This document shows, one piece after another, positions 1-5,201 of a stretch of 5,765 bases of DNA. The notes below the pieces were generated by a model that did not search any database, was not told the DNA's origin, and saw only the letters and a program-made list of their open reading frames with translations. The stretch is from QZKY01 sp964488675 (GTDB lineage Bacteria > Pseudomonadota > Gammaproteobacteria > Burkholderiales > Burkholderiaceae_D). Both the position numbers and the translations under genes were made by a program. The number at the start of each line of letters is the position of its first letter. Within the stretch, counting starts at the first letter, position 1. The stretch lies in assembly GCA_964488675.1 (NCBI GenBank), contig CAZAWA010000106.1:1-5765 (forward strand), written 5' to 3'.

Positions 1-62
1 TTTATGTAGAAATTTTTATCAACATCGGAATGTTTCGGACTTGTTCAGACGTTCCCTAGGTG
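1..62 (-). other. Region downstream of fbpC, no gene seen
   Basis: These 62 bases follow the fbpC stop codon in the direction of transcription. The only structure I can see is a short inverted repeat, AACAT/ATGTT around a CGGA loop, at 21-34. Downstream of it on the minus strand comes an A-rich stretch, not a T-run, so it is a poor intrinsic terminator. The real end of the fbp transcript may lie outside the window. Confidence 0.5.
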
Positions 63-1118
63 CTACTTATCCCGAGATGGTGCGCTAAACGCAATCAGGT
101 GATCCATCTCCAGCCGGATACCGATATGTTCGCCAATGGCGTGATCGTGATGACTTGGCACGAACGAGAGCAATGACTGCCCGCAGGGCAAGATCAATGT
201 GTAGAGATAATCTGCGCCGCGAAACGCTCTGGATGCAACGCGCGCTTTCAGCGTACTAGCGTCATCGTGCAAAACATCATCGGGTCTGAACAGGATGTCG
301 AGCTGCTTCGCCGAAGGATCATCAATGCAGCGAATGCCCGCAAGCACACCGATGGGCGTTTGAACATTACCCGCACTGTCGATTTCTGCTGGTATCCAGA
401 CCCCTTCGCCGACAAAGCTCGCGACATGACGGCTGGCCGGACGATGATACAGATCGTATGGCGTGCTCCATTGCAAAATCGCGCCATCATGCATCACGCC
501 GATGCGATCCGCCATGGCGAAGGCTTCATACTGGTCGTGCGTGACCAGCAGTGCGGTAGTGCCTGACGCTTTCAGAATGGCGCGCACATCGCGTGCGAGT
601 TTTTCGCGCAGCTCTGCATCGAGACTGGAGAAAGGTTCGTCCAGCAGCAACAGTTGCGGCGAAGGCGCCAACGCACGCGCCAGTGCTGCGCGCTGCTGCT
701 GCCCACCAGATAGCTCATGCGGGTAGCGATGTTCCATGCCTTCAAGGCCGACAATCGCGAGCAGTTCGGCAACGCGTTTATTTTTTGCAGTCTTGCTCAT
801 TCCATGCAAACCAAAACCAATGTTGGCCGCAATGTCCAGATGTTGAAACAGCGCAAAGTCCTGAAAGACCATGCCAATGTAACGCTTTTCTGGCGAGACA
901 TGATGTTCTGGCTGACTGACAACTGTGCCGTTCAGTTTAATCGAGCCTGAAATGGCGTGTTCAAAACCCGCCACCGCGCGCAACACCGTGGTCTTGCCGC
1001 AGCCCGAAGCACCAAGCAGGCAACCGATCTCTCCCTTCTCCAGACTGATCGCAAGACCATCGACGATCACATCATCGTCGTAACCAATCGCGAGTTGTTC
1101 AATTTCCAGCAAAGCCAT
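63..1118 (-). CDS. fbpC: Fe(III) ABC transporter ATP-binding protein, FbpC type
   Basis: This is the cytoplasmic ATPase that powers the importer encoded by the two preceding genes. All ATPase motifs are present in the 351-aa product: Walker A GASGCGKTT (36-44), the Q-loop glutamine Q86 in FQD, signature LSGGQQQR (136-143), Walker B LLLLDEP with D160/E161, the D-loop SLD (165-167) and the switch histidine H194 in VTHD. The region after about residue 235 is a C-terminal extension of the TOBE/regulatory kind usual in FbpC, PotA and CysA relatives. The length is typical of FbpC (about 350 aa). The ATG lies 1 nt after the fbpB stop (TGA-A-ATG), with GGAG 7 nt upstream inside the end of fbpB, so translational coupling is likely. 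The ATPase alone cannot separate iron from thiamine, spermidine or sulfate. The iron assignment rests on the binding protein and the Fur box. Confidence 0.9.
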   Translation of the reverse strand: MALLEIEQLAIGYDDDVIVDGLAISLEKGEIGCLLGASGCGKTTVLRAVAGFEHAISGSIKLNGTVVSQPEHHVSPEKRYIGMVFQDFALFQHLDIAANIGFGLHGMSKTAKNKRVAELLAIVGLEGMEHRYPHELSGGQQQRAALARALAPSPQLLLLDEPFSSLDAELREKLARDVRAILKASGTTALLVTHDQYEAFAMADRIGVMHDGAILQWSTPYDLYHRPASRHVASFVGEGVWIPAEIDSAGNVQTPIGVLAGIRCIDDPSAKQLDILFRPDDVLHDDASTLKARVASRAFRGADYLYTLILPCGQSLLSFVPSHHDHAIGEHIGIRLEMDHLIAFSAPSRDK

Positions 1119-1119
1119 T

Positions 1120-2784
1120 TCACTTCTCCGTCTGGCGTATCAAAAACAGCACCGGCAACATCCCCGCAAGCACAATGAAAAGACTGGGCAAAGCGGCATG
1201 TTCCCACATCCCTTCGGATGTCATTTCAAATACGCGCACGGCCAGCGTATCCCAACCGAAGGGTCGTGTCATCAGTGTGATGGGCATTTCCTTGAGCGTA
1301 TCGACGAAGATCAAGAGCGCTGCGGAAAGCATGCCACCACGCAACATCGGCAAATGCAAACGCCAGAGCAAGGCGCGCCCCTTCACACCGAGCGAACGCG
1401 CAGCGTCATCCTGATTGCGCGTGATGCGCTGCATTGCGGCGTCTATTGGCTGATGCCCCACCGCGAGAAAACGTGCGGACAGCGCCAACAACATGACCGC
1501 CAGGGAACCTTTGAGAATTTGCTGCGCCGGACTGCCCAAGGCATTTGCCGCAGCAACGAAATAATTATCCAGCCATGCTATGGGGATGAACACGCCCACC
1601 GCGAGCACGGTGCCCGGAATCGCATAACCGAGTATGGCCACGCGTTTGAGCCATCGCGTGCCGGGATCAGGAAAGCGACGCCCAAGATGCGACAGCAAGA
1701 GCGCCATCCCCGCCACGATGACTGCTGTCATTGCAGCCAGCAACAACGAGCGCAATACAAAACCCCAATAACGCGCATCGGCATCCTCTGCCCAAATTTT
1801 GATTGTCCAATGCAGCAACTGCAACACGGGTAACACGAAAGCAATCGTCAACACCAGCAAGCACGCACACGTCGCAGCCCATCGACACCAGCCGCGCAAC
1901 ACGATGGGTGAACCTTGTCCACCCTTGGCGTGAAAACGTTGCGCACGTCGACTGCGCGCTTCCCCCCATGCCAGCAACAACACAAACAGCACCAGCAACG
2001 AAGCCAGTTGTGCAGCGGCGGGAAGGTTGAAGAGTGCGAACCACGCTTTATAAATAGCGGTGGTAAAAGTATCGAAATTGAAAATCGCGACTGTGCCGAA
2101 GTCCGCCAGACATTCCATCAAGGCCAGTATGAGGCCACCGGCCAACCAGGGACGCGCCATCGGCAAAGCCAGACGCCAGAAAGCTTGTCTGCGCGTGAGG
2201 CCCAGGGTTTGTGCCGTCTCCATCGAGCGCCTTCCCTGCGACAAAAACGCTTCACGCGCCAATAGGTACACATAAGGATAGAGTGCGAGGGACAGCGTCA
2301 GCACGACGCCCCATGCCGATCGTATTTCGGGCATTCGTCCTGCATAACCAAAATCCACTCTCAACCAGGTTTGCAGCGGCCCTGAAAAATCAAACATGCC
2401 AACAAACACAAAGGCCAGCACGTATGCTGGTATCGCCATCGGAAGCATCAAGGTCCAGGCGAAAAAACGATGTCCGGGAAAATCACACACCGCTGTTAGC
2501 CAGGCCAAGGGCACGCCGAGTAACAGCACACCACAACCCACGCCTATCACCAGCAACATGGTGTTGCGCAAAACATCTGGCAACACGTACGTTGCCAGAT
2601 GCGACCAGGTTTCAGGTTGAGGTTGCAGGAAGGAGACAAGCACCACCGCAAGCGGCACAATCGTGATCAGCGAGAGCAGAAAAACATAAAGCGTGCCGCG
2701 TGAAATTTTTGCGCGCACGCGCGCCACAATATCCTTGTTTGTGGCGCGCGTGTCCTTCGTGGTTGGCGCTTGTGTCAGCGACAT
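1120..2784 (-). CDS. fbpB: Fe(III) ABC transporter permease, fused two-domain FbpB type
   Basis: This is the inner-membrane channel of the importer. The 554-aa protein has about 12 hydrophobic segments arranged as two homologous halves, the classic FbpB/SfuB/HitB architecture with two permease domains in one chain. Each half carries an EAA-type coupling loop that docks on the ATPase: ETAQTLGLTRRQAFWRLALP near 189-208 and DAARSLGVKGRALLWRLHLP near 460-479. The first 30 residues are a polar, positively charged cytoplasmic tail, and the first membrane segment is about 31-53. The ATG lies 19 nt after the fbpA stop. No strong Shine-Dalgarno is visible (only AAGTGA-like sequence), so initiation may depend on coupling to fbpA. 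The coding sequence contains two perfect inverted repeats in its first 70 codons (listed separately). The reading frame is intact. Confidence 0.92.
   Translation of the reverse strand: MSLTQAPTTKDTRATNKDIVARVRAKISRGTLYVFLLSLITIVPLAVVLVSFLQPQPETWSHLATYVLPDVLRNTMLLVIGVGCGVLLLGVPLAWLTAVCDFPGHRFFAWTLMLPMAIPAYVLAFVFVGMFDFSGPLQTWLRVDFGYAGRMPEIRSAWGVVLTLSLALYPYVYLLAREAFLSQGRRSMETAQTLGLTRRQAFWRLALPMARPWLAGGLILALMECLADFGTVAIFNFDTFTTAIYKAWFALFNLPAAAQLASLLVLFVLLLAWGEARSRRAQRFHAKGGQGSPIVLRGWCRWAATCACLLVLTIAFVLPVLQLLHWTIKIWAEDADARYWGFVLRSLLLAAMTAVIVAGMALLLSHLGRRFPDPGTRWLKRVAILGYAIPGTVLAVGVFIPIAWLDNYFVAAANALGSPAQQILKGSLAVMLLALSARFLAVGHQPIDAAMQRITRNQDDAARSLGVKGRALLWRLHLPMLRGGMLSAALLIFVDTLKEMPITLMTRPFGWDTLAVRVFEMTSEGMWEHAALPSLFIVLAGMLPVLFLIRQTEK
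2574..2601 (-). repeat. Perfect 11-bp inverted repeat inside fbpB (codons about 62-71)
   Basis: The arms CATCTGGCAAC (2574-2584) and GTTGCCAGATG (2591-2601) are exact reverse complements separated by 6 nt. The sequence lies in the part of fbpB encoding the loop after the first membrane segment (H62 to D70). In the mRNA it would form an 11-bp hairpin. The 3' part of this hairpin (GTGTTG, 2581-2586) can instead pair with CAACAC (minus strand, 2561-2566), giving a competing fold. No T-run follows, so it is not a classical terminator. Confidence 0.85.
2716..2752 (-). repeat. Perfect 14-bp GC-rich inverted repeat near the 5' end of fbpB
   Basis: The arms CACGCGCGCCACAA (2716-2729) and TTGTGGCGCGCGTG (2739-2752) are exact reverse complements around a 9-nt loop. 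The hairpin starts about 32 nt downstream of the fbpB ATG and spans codons 11-23, which encode the polar cytoplasmic tail before the first membrane segment. In the mRNA this is a very stable stem-loop. It is followed by an A-rich stretch, not by U residues, so an intrinsic terminator is unlikely. Confidence 0.9.
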
Positions 2785-2787
2785 TGA

Positions 2788-2812
2788 TTCACTTGTAGGC
2801 GGTTCACTTGTA
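2788..2812 (-). repeat. Short tandem duplication at the fbpA-fbpB junction
   Basis: On the plus strand TTCACTTGTA occurs at 2788-2797 and again at 2803-2812, a 15-bp period with 10 identical bases. Read on the coding strand, the last codons of fbpA (TAC AAG TGA) are repeated in frame 15 nt later as a second TAC AAG TGA. Removing one copy would leave only 4 nt between the fbpA stop and the fbpB start. The repeat looks like a small local duplication that widened the junction. Confidence 0.85.
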
Positions 2813-3799
2813 ACCCGCGCGATCCATCAACTTCGTTGCCTGCGCCTGCAATTTTCCTGCTTGTGCCACGTTGATCAAGCTGGATTTGAATGTACCCCAC
2901 GCAGCCACTGTTGGCGCAGGTTGGATAACAGGGTTGGCCGGGAATTCCATATTTTTGTCTGCGTAAAGATTTTGAGCCTTGGCAGAAGACAGCCATTCAA
3001 TCAGCCTGATTGCACCCTTCTCGTTTTTTGTGTGACGCGTCACACCTGCGCCAGAAATGTTCACATGCACGCCACCGGTTTTTTGATCTGCCCAGAACAA
3101 CGCAACTGGGAAATTGGGCTCCTTCTCAACGATCCGACCGTAGTAGTAAGTGTTGGCGATCCCGACATCACACTGACCTGCCGCGATGGCTTTCAGCATT
3201 GCTGTATCGTCTGAAAAAACGCTGGTCGCCAGATTCGCCACCCAGCCACGCACGATCTGTTCTGTTTTTGCTTCGCCATAATTCGCGATCATCATCGCCA
3301 CCAGAGACTGGTTGTACACTTTCTTGGAAGTGCGCAAGCATAATTTGCCACGCCATTTTGGATCTGCCAAATCCTCATACCCCTTCAACATCTCCGGTTT
3401 AACTCTCGATGTGTTGTAGAACAAGGTGCGTGCGCGTACCGACAACCCGAACCACTGGTCAGCCGGATCGCGCAAATGCGATGGTATGTTTGATTTCAAT
3501 GTTTTCGATTTCACTGGCTTGAGCAAACCCTGACTGGCCGCCTGCCAGAGGTTTCCAGCATCCACTGTCAACAACATATCTGCTGGCGTGTTATTGCCCT
3601 CCGCCTTCAGACGTTCCAGCAAGGCGCCCTCGGTGCCCGTCACGAAGCGAACTTCCACGCCCGTTTCCTTCGTGTAGACATCGAATAACGGTTTGATTAA
3701 CTGCTCGTTTCGTGCCGAATAGACGGTCACAGTTTCCGCCATGGCTGGCGCAATGAACGCAAGCAGCACGGCAATGCATGCAAATTTTCGAAAGTTCAT
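2804..3799 (-). CDS. fbpA: Periplasmic Fe(III)-binding protein of the ABC importer, FbpA/FutA type
   Basis: This protein captures ferric iron in the periplasm and delivers it to FbpB. The 331-aa precursor has a Sec signal peptide: MNFRKF, a hydrophobic core, then a likely cut after AMA at residue 21. There is no lipobox cysteine, so the mature protein should be soluble. Likely iron ligands by family analogy are Y27 (VYSAR), Y162 (KVYNQSLVA) and the pair Y218/Y219 within ANTYYYGR. C154 and C210 sit where FutA relatives carry a cysteine pair and may form a disulfide. I chose the ATG at 3799. The frame stays open upstream to a TTG at 3826, but those nine codons precede an obvious signal peptide. 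The ribosome binding site is weak (GGAA region). A Fur-box-like site lies about 90 nt upstream. Other substrates of this superfamily (thiamine, phosphonates) are less likely given the tyrosines and the Fur box. Confidence 0.92.
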   Translation of the reverse strand: MNFRKFACIAVLLAFIAPAMAETVTVYSARNEQLIKPLFDVYTKETGVEVRFVTGTEGALLERLKAEGNNTPADMLLTVDAGNLWQAASQGLLKPVKSKTLKSNIPSHLRDPADQWFGLSVRARTLFYNTSRVKPEMLKGYEDLADPKWRGKLCLRTSKKVYNQSLVAMMIANYGEAKTEQIVRGWVANLATSVFSDDTAMLKAIAAGQCDVGIANTYYYGRIVEKEPNFPVALFWADQKTGGVHVNISGAGVTRHTKNEKGAIRLIEWLSSAKAQNLYADKNMEFPANPVIQPAPTVAAWGTFKSSLINVAQAGKLQAQATKLMDRAGYK

Positions 3800-3817
3800 A
3801 TTTATTCCAGTTCCATT

Positions 3818-3833
3818 TGTTGCCAAGGCAACA
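3818..3833 (-). repeat. 7-bp inverted repeat in the fbpA leader
   Basis: TGTTGCC and GGCAACA flank two bases on the coding strand, making a tight near-palindrome that ends about 18 nt before the fbpA ATG. As RNA the stem would need to open a larger loop. As DNA it could be a protein site. Its position just 5' of the ribosome binding region would let it affect initiation. Function unknown. Confidence 0.6.
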
Positions 3834-3841
3834 TTTTATGA

Positions 3842-3854
3842 GGGCGAGGCGCCC
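3842..3854 (-). repeat. Small GC hairpin in the fbpA leader
   Basis: GGGCG (3842-3846) and CGCCC (3850-3854) surround a 3-nt loop. On the coding strand it follows TTAAGG and is followed by TCATAAAATG, so no T-run is present. It lies within the predicted 5' untranslated region and precedes the second leader repeat at 3818-3833. Confidence 0.45.
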
Positions 3855-3869
3855 CCTTAATTCGGTCGG

Positions 3870-3898
3870 ATTGTGACATGAACCTCATTTAAATGCAA
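3870..3898 (-). promoter_or_regulatory. Candidate sigma-70 promoter of fbpABC
   Basis: On the minus strand, TTGCAT (3898-3893) and CACAAT (3875-3870) are spaced by 17 nt. A TG one base upstream of the second hexamer makes an extended -10 element (TGTCACAAT). Both hexamers are imperfect. The -35 element abuts and overlaps the Fur-box-like site, as expected for iron repression. It would give a leader of about 64 nt. Confidence 0.35.
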
Positions 3899-3910
3899 AC
3901 GATTCTCATT
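3892..3910 (-). promoter_or_regulatory. Fur box upstream of fbpABC
   Basis: On the coding strand the 19 bases read AATGAGAATCGTTTGCATT. This resembles Fur operators: the TGAGAAT half matches the TGATAAT half-site in 6 of 7 positions, the other half matches more loosely, and AATG/CATT close the ends. It lies between the DUF2703 gene and fbpA and overlaps the candidate -35 region. By known Fur mechanism, Fe(II)-Fur would repress fbpABC when iron is plentiful. Confidence 0.75.
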
Positions 3911-3947
3911 AGCGTAATTGTTTGTGGCGATACATATTAAAATATCG

Positions 3948-4343
3948 TCATGAAAAATCCAATATGCTAGAAGCAGCAATCAACGCAGCTTTGAGAAGCA
4001 ATTTATGGGGGATGGTTTCAAACCTCATGGTTCCCACCTCTACTGTTCGGCACTCATATTCGCCACAGACTGAGCTGCAACGACTGCTACCAACTTTCGC
4101 GTCAAGCCATTCTTCCATGGGTCTGTCGGCGATCCAAATGCGGTTAGATTCTGACGGACTGGTCATAAAGGTGTCTTCGTCAATTTCTTTAATTTCCAGT
4201 GTTGGCTCGATACCCAAGGGGCGAAGGACCTCCGTGAGTTGGCCGACGGCCCGCAGTATTTCCCCATGAGTGGCTTCGCAGCGAGGGCATGTCTTGCCCC
4301 CGGCGATAACAAGTCGCTGCCACACGATTGGTAGCGTCTTCAT
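3948..4343 (-). CDS. DUF2703-like small cysteine-rich protein
   Basis: The 131-aa product resembles the DUF2703 family of unknown function, short proteins thought to have a thioredoxin-like layout. Visible hallmarks are the start KTLPIVWQRLV, a CPRC motif (C19/C22), the central SNRIWI..RPMEEWL (66-80), then the cysteines C89, C93 and C98 in a RC..VCGEYECRTVEV segment. There is no signal peptide or membrane helix, so it should be cytoplasmic. The frame is open further upstream to 4448. I place the start at 4343 because GGAGGG lies 5 nt before this ATG and the family similarity begins here. The extra 35 codons look like translated leader. Five cysteines in two clusters suggest metal binding or redox chemistry, but no function is established. 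Its neighbours (Met-rich protein, iron importer) fit a metal theme. It appears to be separately transcribed from the iron operon. Confidence 0.8.
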   Translation of the reverse strand: MKTLPIVWQRLVIAGGKTCPRCEATHGEILRAVGQLTEVLRPLGIEPTLEIKEIDEDTFMTSPSESNRIWIADRPMEEWLDAKVGSSRCSSVCGEYECRTVEVGTMRFETIPHKLLLKAALIAASSILDFS

Positions 4344-4348
4344 ATAAG

Positions 4349-4354
4349 CCCTCC
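4349..4354 (-). promoter_or_regulatory. Ribosome binding site deciding the DUF2703 start
   Basis: GGAGGG on the minus strand, 5 nt before the ATG at 4343, is the best ribosome binding site near this gene. It overlaps no better alternative start: the ATG at 4361 has no comparable site. It therefore fixes the shorter 131-aa product. Confidence 0.75.
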
Positions 4355-4399
4355 ATTCCATGCGCTTAATCGCCTGCGGACGACAGCCCCCCCAGTCCC

Positions 4400-4418
4400 C
4401 ACGAAGTTGCTCTTCGTG
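4400..4418 (-). repeat. 7-bp hairpin in the leader of the DUF2703 gene
   Basis: CACGAAG (4400-4406) and CTTCGTG (4412-4418) are perfect reverse complements around a 5-nt loop. On the coding strand the hairpin is followed by a very G-rich run (including seven consecutive G at 4393-4387) and then the ribosome binding site about 45 nt later. There is no T-run, so it is not a terminator. Confidence 0.55.
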
Positions 4419-4568
4419 CAGGGATGCAAGTCCGCCAACAAGGATCATTGGCGCATGTCAATGAGGTGCTTTGCACAGCCTCTACCCAGCAGTAGGTGTC
4501 AACCCACAAAAAACATAGTTATTGCTGGGTCATTGAATAAGCGGCAGGCTGGCTCCCATTAGCATTTT

Positions 4569-5090
4569 TTACCGTGGAGGCTGCATCCCCATTCCCATAT
4601 AGTTTTGATGCTGCATCATGTGATCCATCATCATTTGCTGCATGCCCATGTACCGATCCATCATGTACTGGCGCTGTTTTATTTGCTCAGGGGTGAGTTT
4701 GGAGTAGTAGCCACCCATACCTTGCCACCCCATCATGTGTCCGCCCATCATGTGTCCGCCCATCATGGGACCACCTGCACAACATCCCATCATGCCGGAA
4801 CCCCACATGCCGTGCATCATTCCCATTCCGCTCTGCATCGTTGCCCAGTGCTCCTGAAGTAACTTTTGCCGTGCTTGGGGATCTTGAGTTTGGCGGATTT
4901 TATCCATCTGCTCTTGCATCACTCTGATATTTTCCTGCACCTGCGCTGCTTGCTTATCAAATTCGGCAACGTTTGGCGCTTTCTGTTGCGCTTGCGCACC
5001 CTTTTCGGTTGAGCCGTATTGCTGGGCGCTCACAGGCGCGATAGAGAATAACGCCAGTGTGAATACAACTGCCAAAGTAATTTTATTCAT
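4569..5090 (-). CDS. Exported methionine-rich protein, probable periplasmic Cu(I)-binding protein
   Basis: The 173-aa precursor starts with a typical Sec signal peptide (MNKITLAVVF, hydrophobic core, likely cut after VSA at residue 22). A glutamine-rich, probably coiled-coil helix follows at about 45-82 (EFDKQAAQVQENIRVMQEQM and onward), then a Met/Gly/His region from 85 to 169. I count 29 Met in all, 26 of them between 85 and 169, in patterns such as MMGGHMMGGHMM and MMMDHMM. A CC pair lies at 103-104. A second short helical part follows KLTPEQIKQ. Dense Met and His with exported status is characteristic of copper(I)- or silver-binding periplasmic proteins. I do not recognise a named family. 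The helical flanks are loosely Spy/CpxP-like, which is only an impression. The start is well supported: AGGGAG lies 7 nt before the ATG. Its role as a metal sponge or chaperone is inference. Confidence 0.85.
   Translation of the reverse strand: MNKITLAVVFTLALFSIAPVSAQQYGSTEKGAQAQQKAPNVAEFDKQAAQVQENIRVMQEQMDKIRQTQDPQARQKLLQEHWATMQSGMGMMHGMWGSGMMGCCAGGPMMGGHMMGGHMMGWQGMGGYYSKLTPEQIKQRQYMMDRYMGMQQMMMDHMMQHQNYMGMGMQPPR
4731..4760 (-). repeat. 15-bp perfect tandem repeat within the Met-rich gene
   Basis: CATCATGTGTCCGCC occurs at 4731-4745 and again at 4746-4760. A third partial copy (CATCATG) starts at 4761. Each unit encodes one MMGGH-type pentapeptide, so slippage would add or remove metal-binding units without shifting the frame. 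Confidence 0.9.
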
Positions 5091-5097
5091 TTCATAT

Positions 5098-5103
5098 CTC
5101 CCT
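5098..5103 (-). promoter_or_regulatory. Ribosome binding site of the Met-rich gene
   Basis: AGGGAG on the minus strand lies 7 nt before the ATG at 5090. It confirms the start in front of the signal peptide. Confidence 0.75.
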
Positions 5104-5130
5104 GAAAGAATTCCGCTAACACATATAGTG

Positions 5131-5151
5131 CATTACTCAATATGAGGCATG
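5131..5151 (-). promoter_or_regulatory. Imperfect dyad upstream of the Met-rich gene, possible operator
   Basis: Plus-strand CATnnCTCA (5131-5139) and TGAGnnATG (5143-5151) form a 21-bp dyad with a 3-bp centre, about 40-60 nt before the Met-rich start. Seven of nine positions pair in each arm. A TATATG hexamer lies just downstream but without a good -35 partner. It does not match a regulator site I know. Confidence 0.3.
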
Positions 5152-5201
5152 ATTTGTCGTTGGTATTGACCTCTCTCAAAAGATCGCTTCATAACCCAAA
5201 C

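Larger units (their letters stand above)
4344..4568 (-). other. 225-bp non-coding region between the Met-rich and DUF2703 genes
   Basis: I see no convincing gene here. It contains an 8-bp inverted repeat, ACCCAGCA (4484-4491) / TGCTGGGT (4523-4530), with a 31-nt loop that includes six T residues on the minus strand. It also contains two perfect TTGACA hexamers on the minus strand (4502-4497 and 4461-4456), but no convincing -10 hexamer at 16-18 nt from either. A CCTAC...GTAG dyad after the first TTGACA faintly recalls MerR-family operators. A promoter for the DUF2703 gene probably lies here but cannot be pinned. Confidence 0.5.

Noticed and set aside
21..34. Stem-loop after fbpC as a terminator
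   Set aside because: The stem is only 5 bp, AT-rich, and followed by A residues instead of T on the transcribed strand.
1198..1833. Plus-strand open frame of 211 codons
   Set aside because: It is the complement of the fbpB coding sequence. Its composition (many Arg, His, Gln, Cys) is what an antisense frame of a hydrophobic protein gives.
3030..3045. Perfect 16-bp palindrome (GTGTGACG/CGTCACAC) inside fbpA
   Set aside because: It encodes ordinary conserved residues (GVTRHT). One 16-bp palindrome in a window of this size has roughly a one in ten chance. No promoter or gene start lies nearby.
3928..3947. AT-rich inverted repeat CGATA/TATCG after the DUF2703 gene as a terminator
   Set aside because: The stem is only 5 bp with a 10-nt AT loop and no T-run after it. 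It may simply be AT-rich promoter-proximal DNA.
3922..4269. Plus-strand open frame of 115 codons
   Set aside because: It lies opposite the DUF2703 gene. The opposite strand has family similarity and a strong ribosome binding site, while this frame has no recognisable domain.
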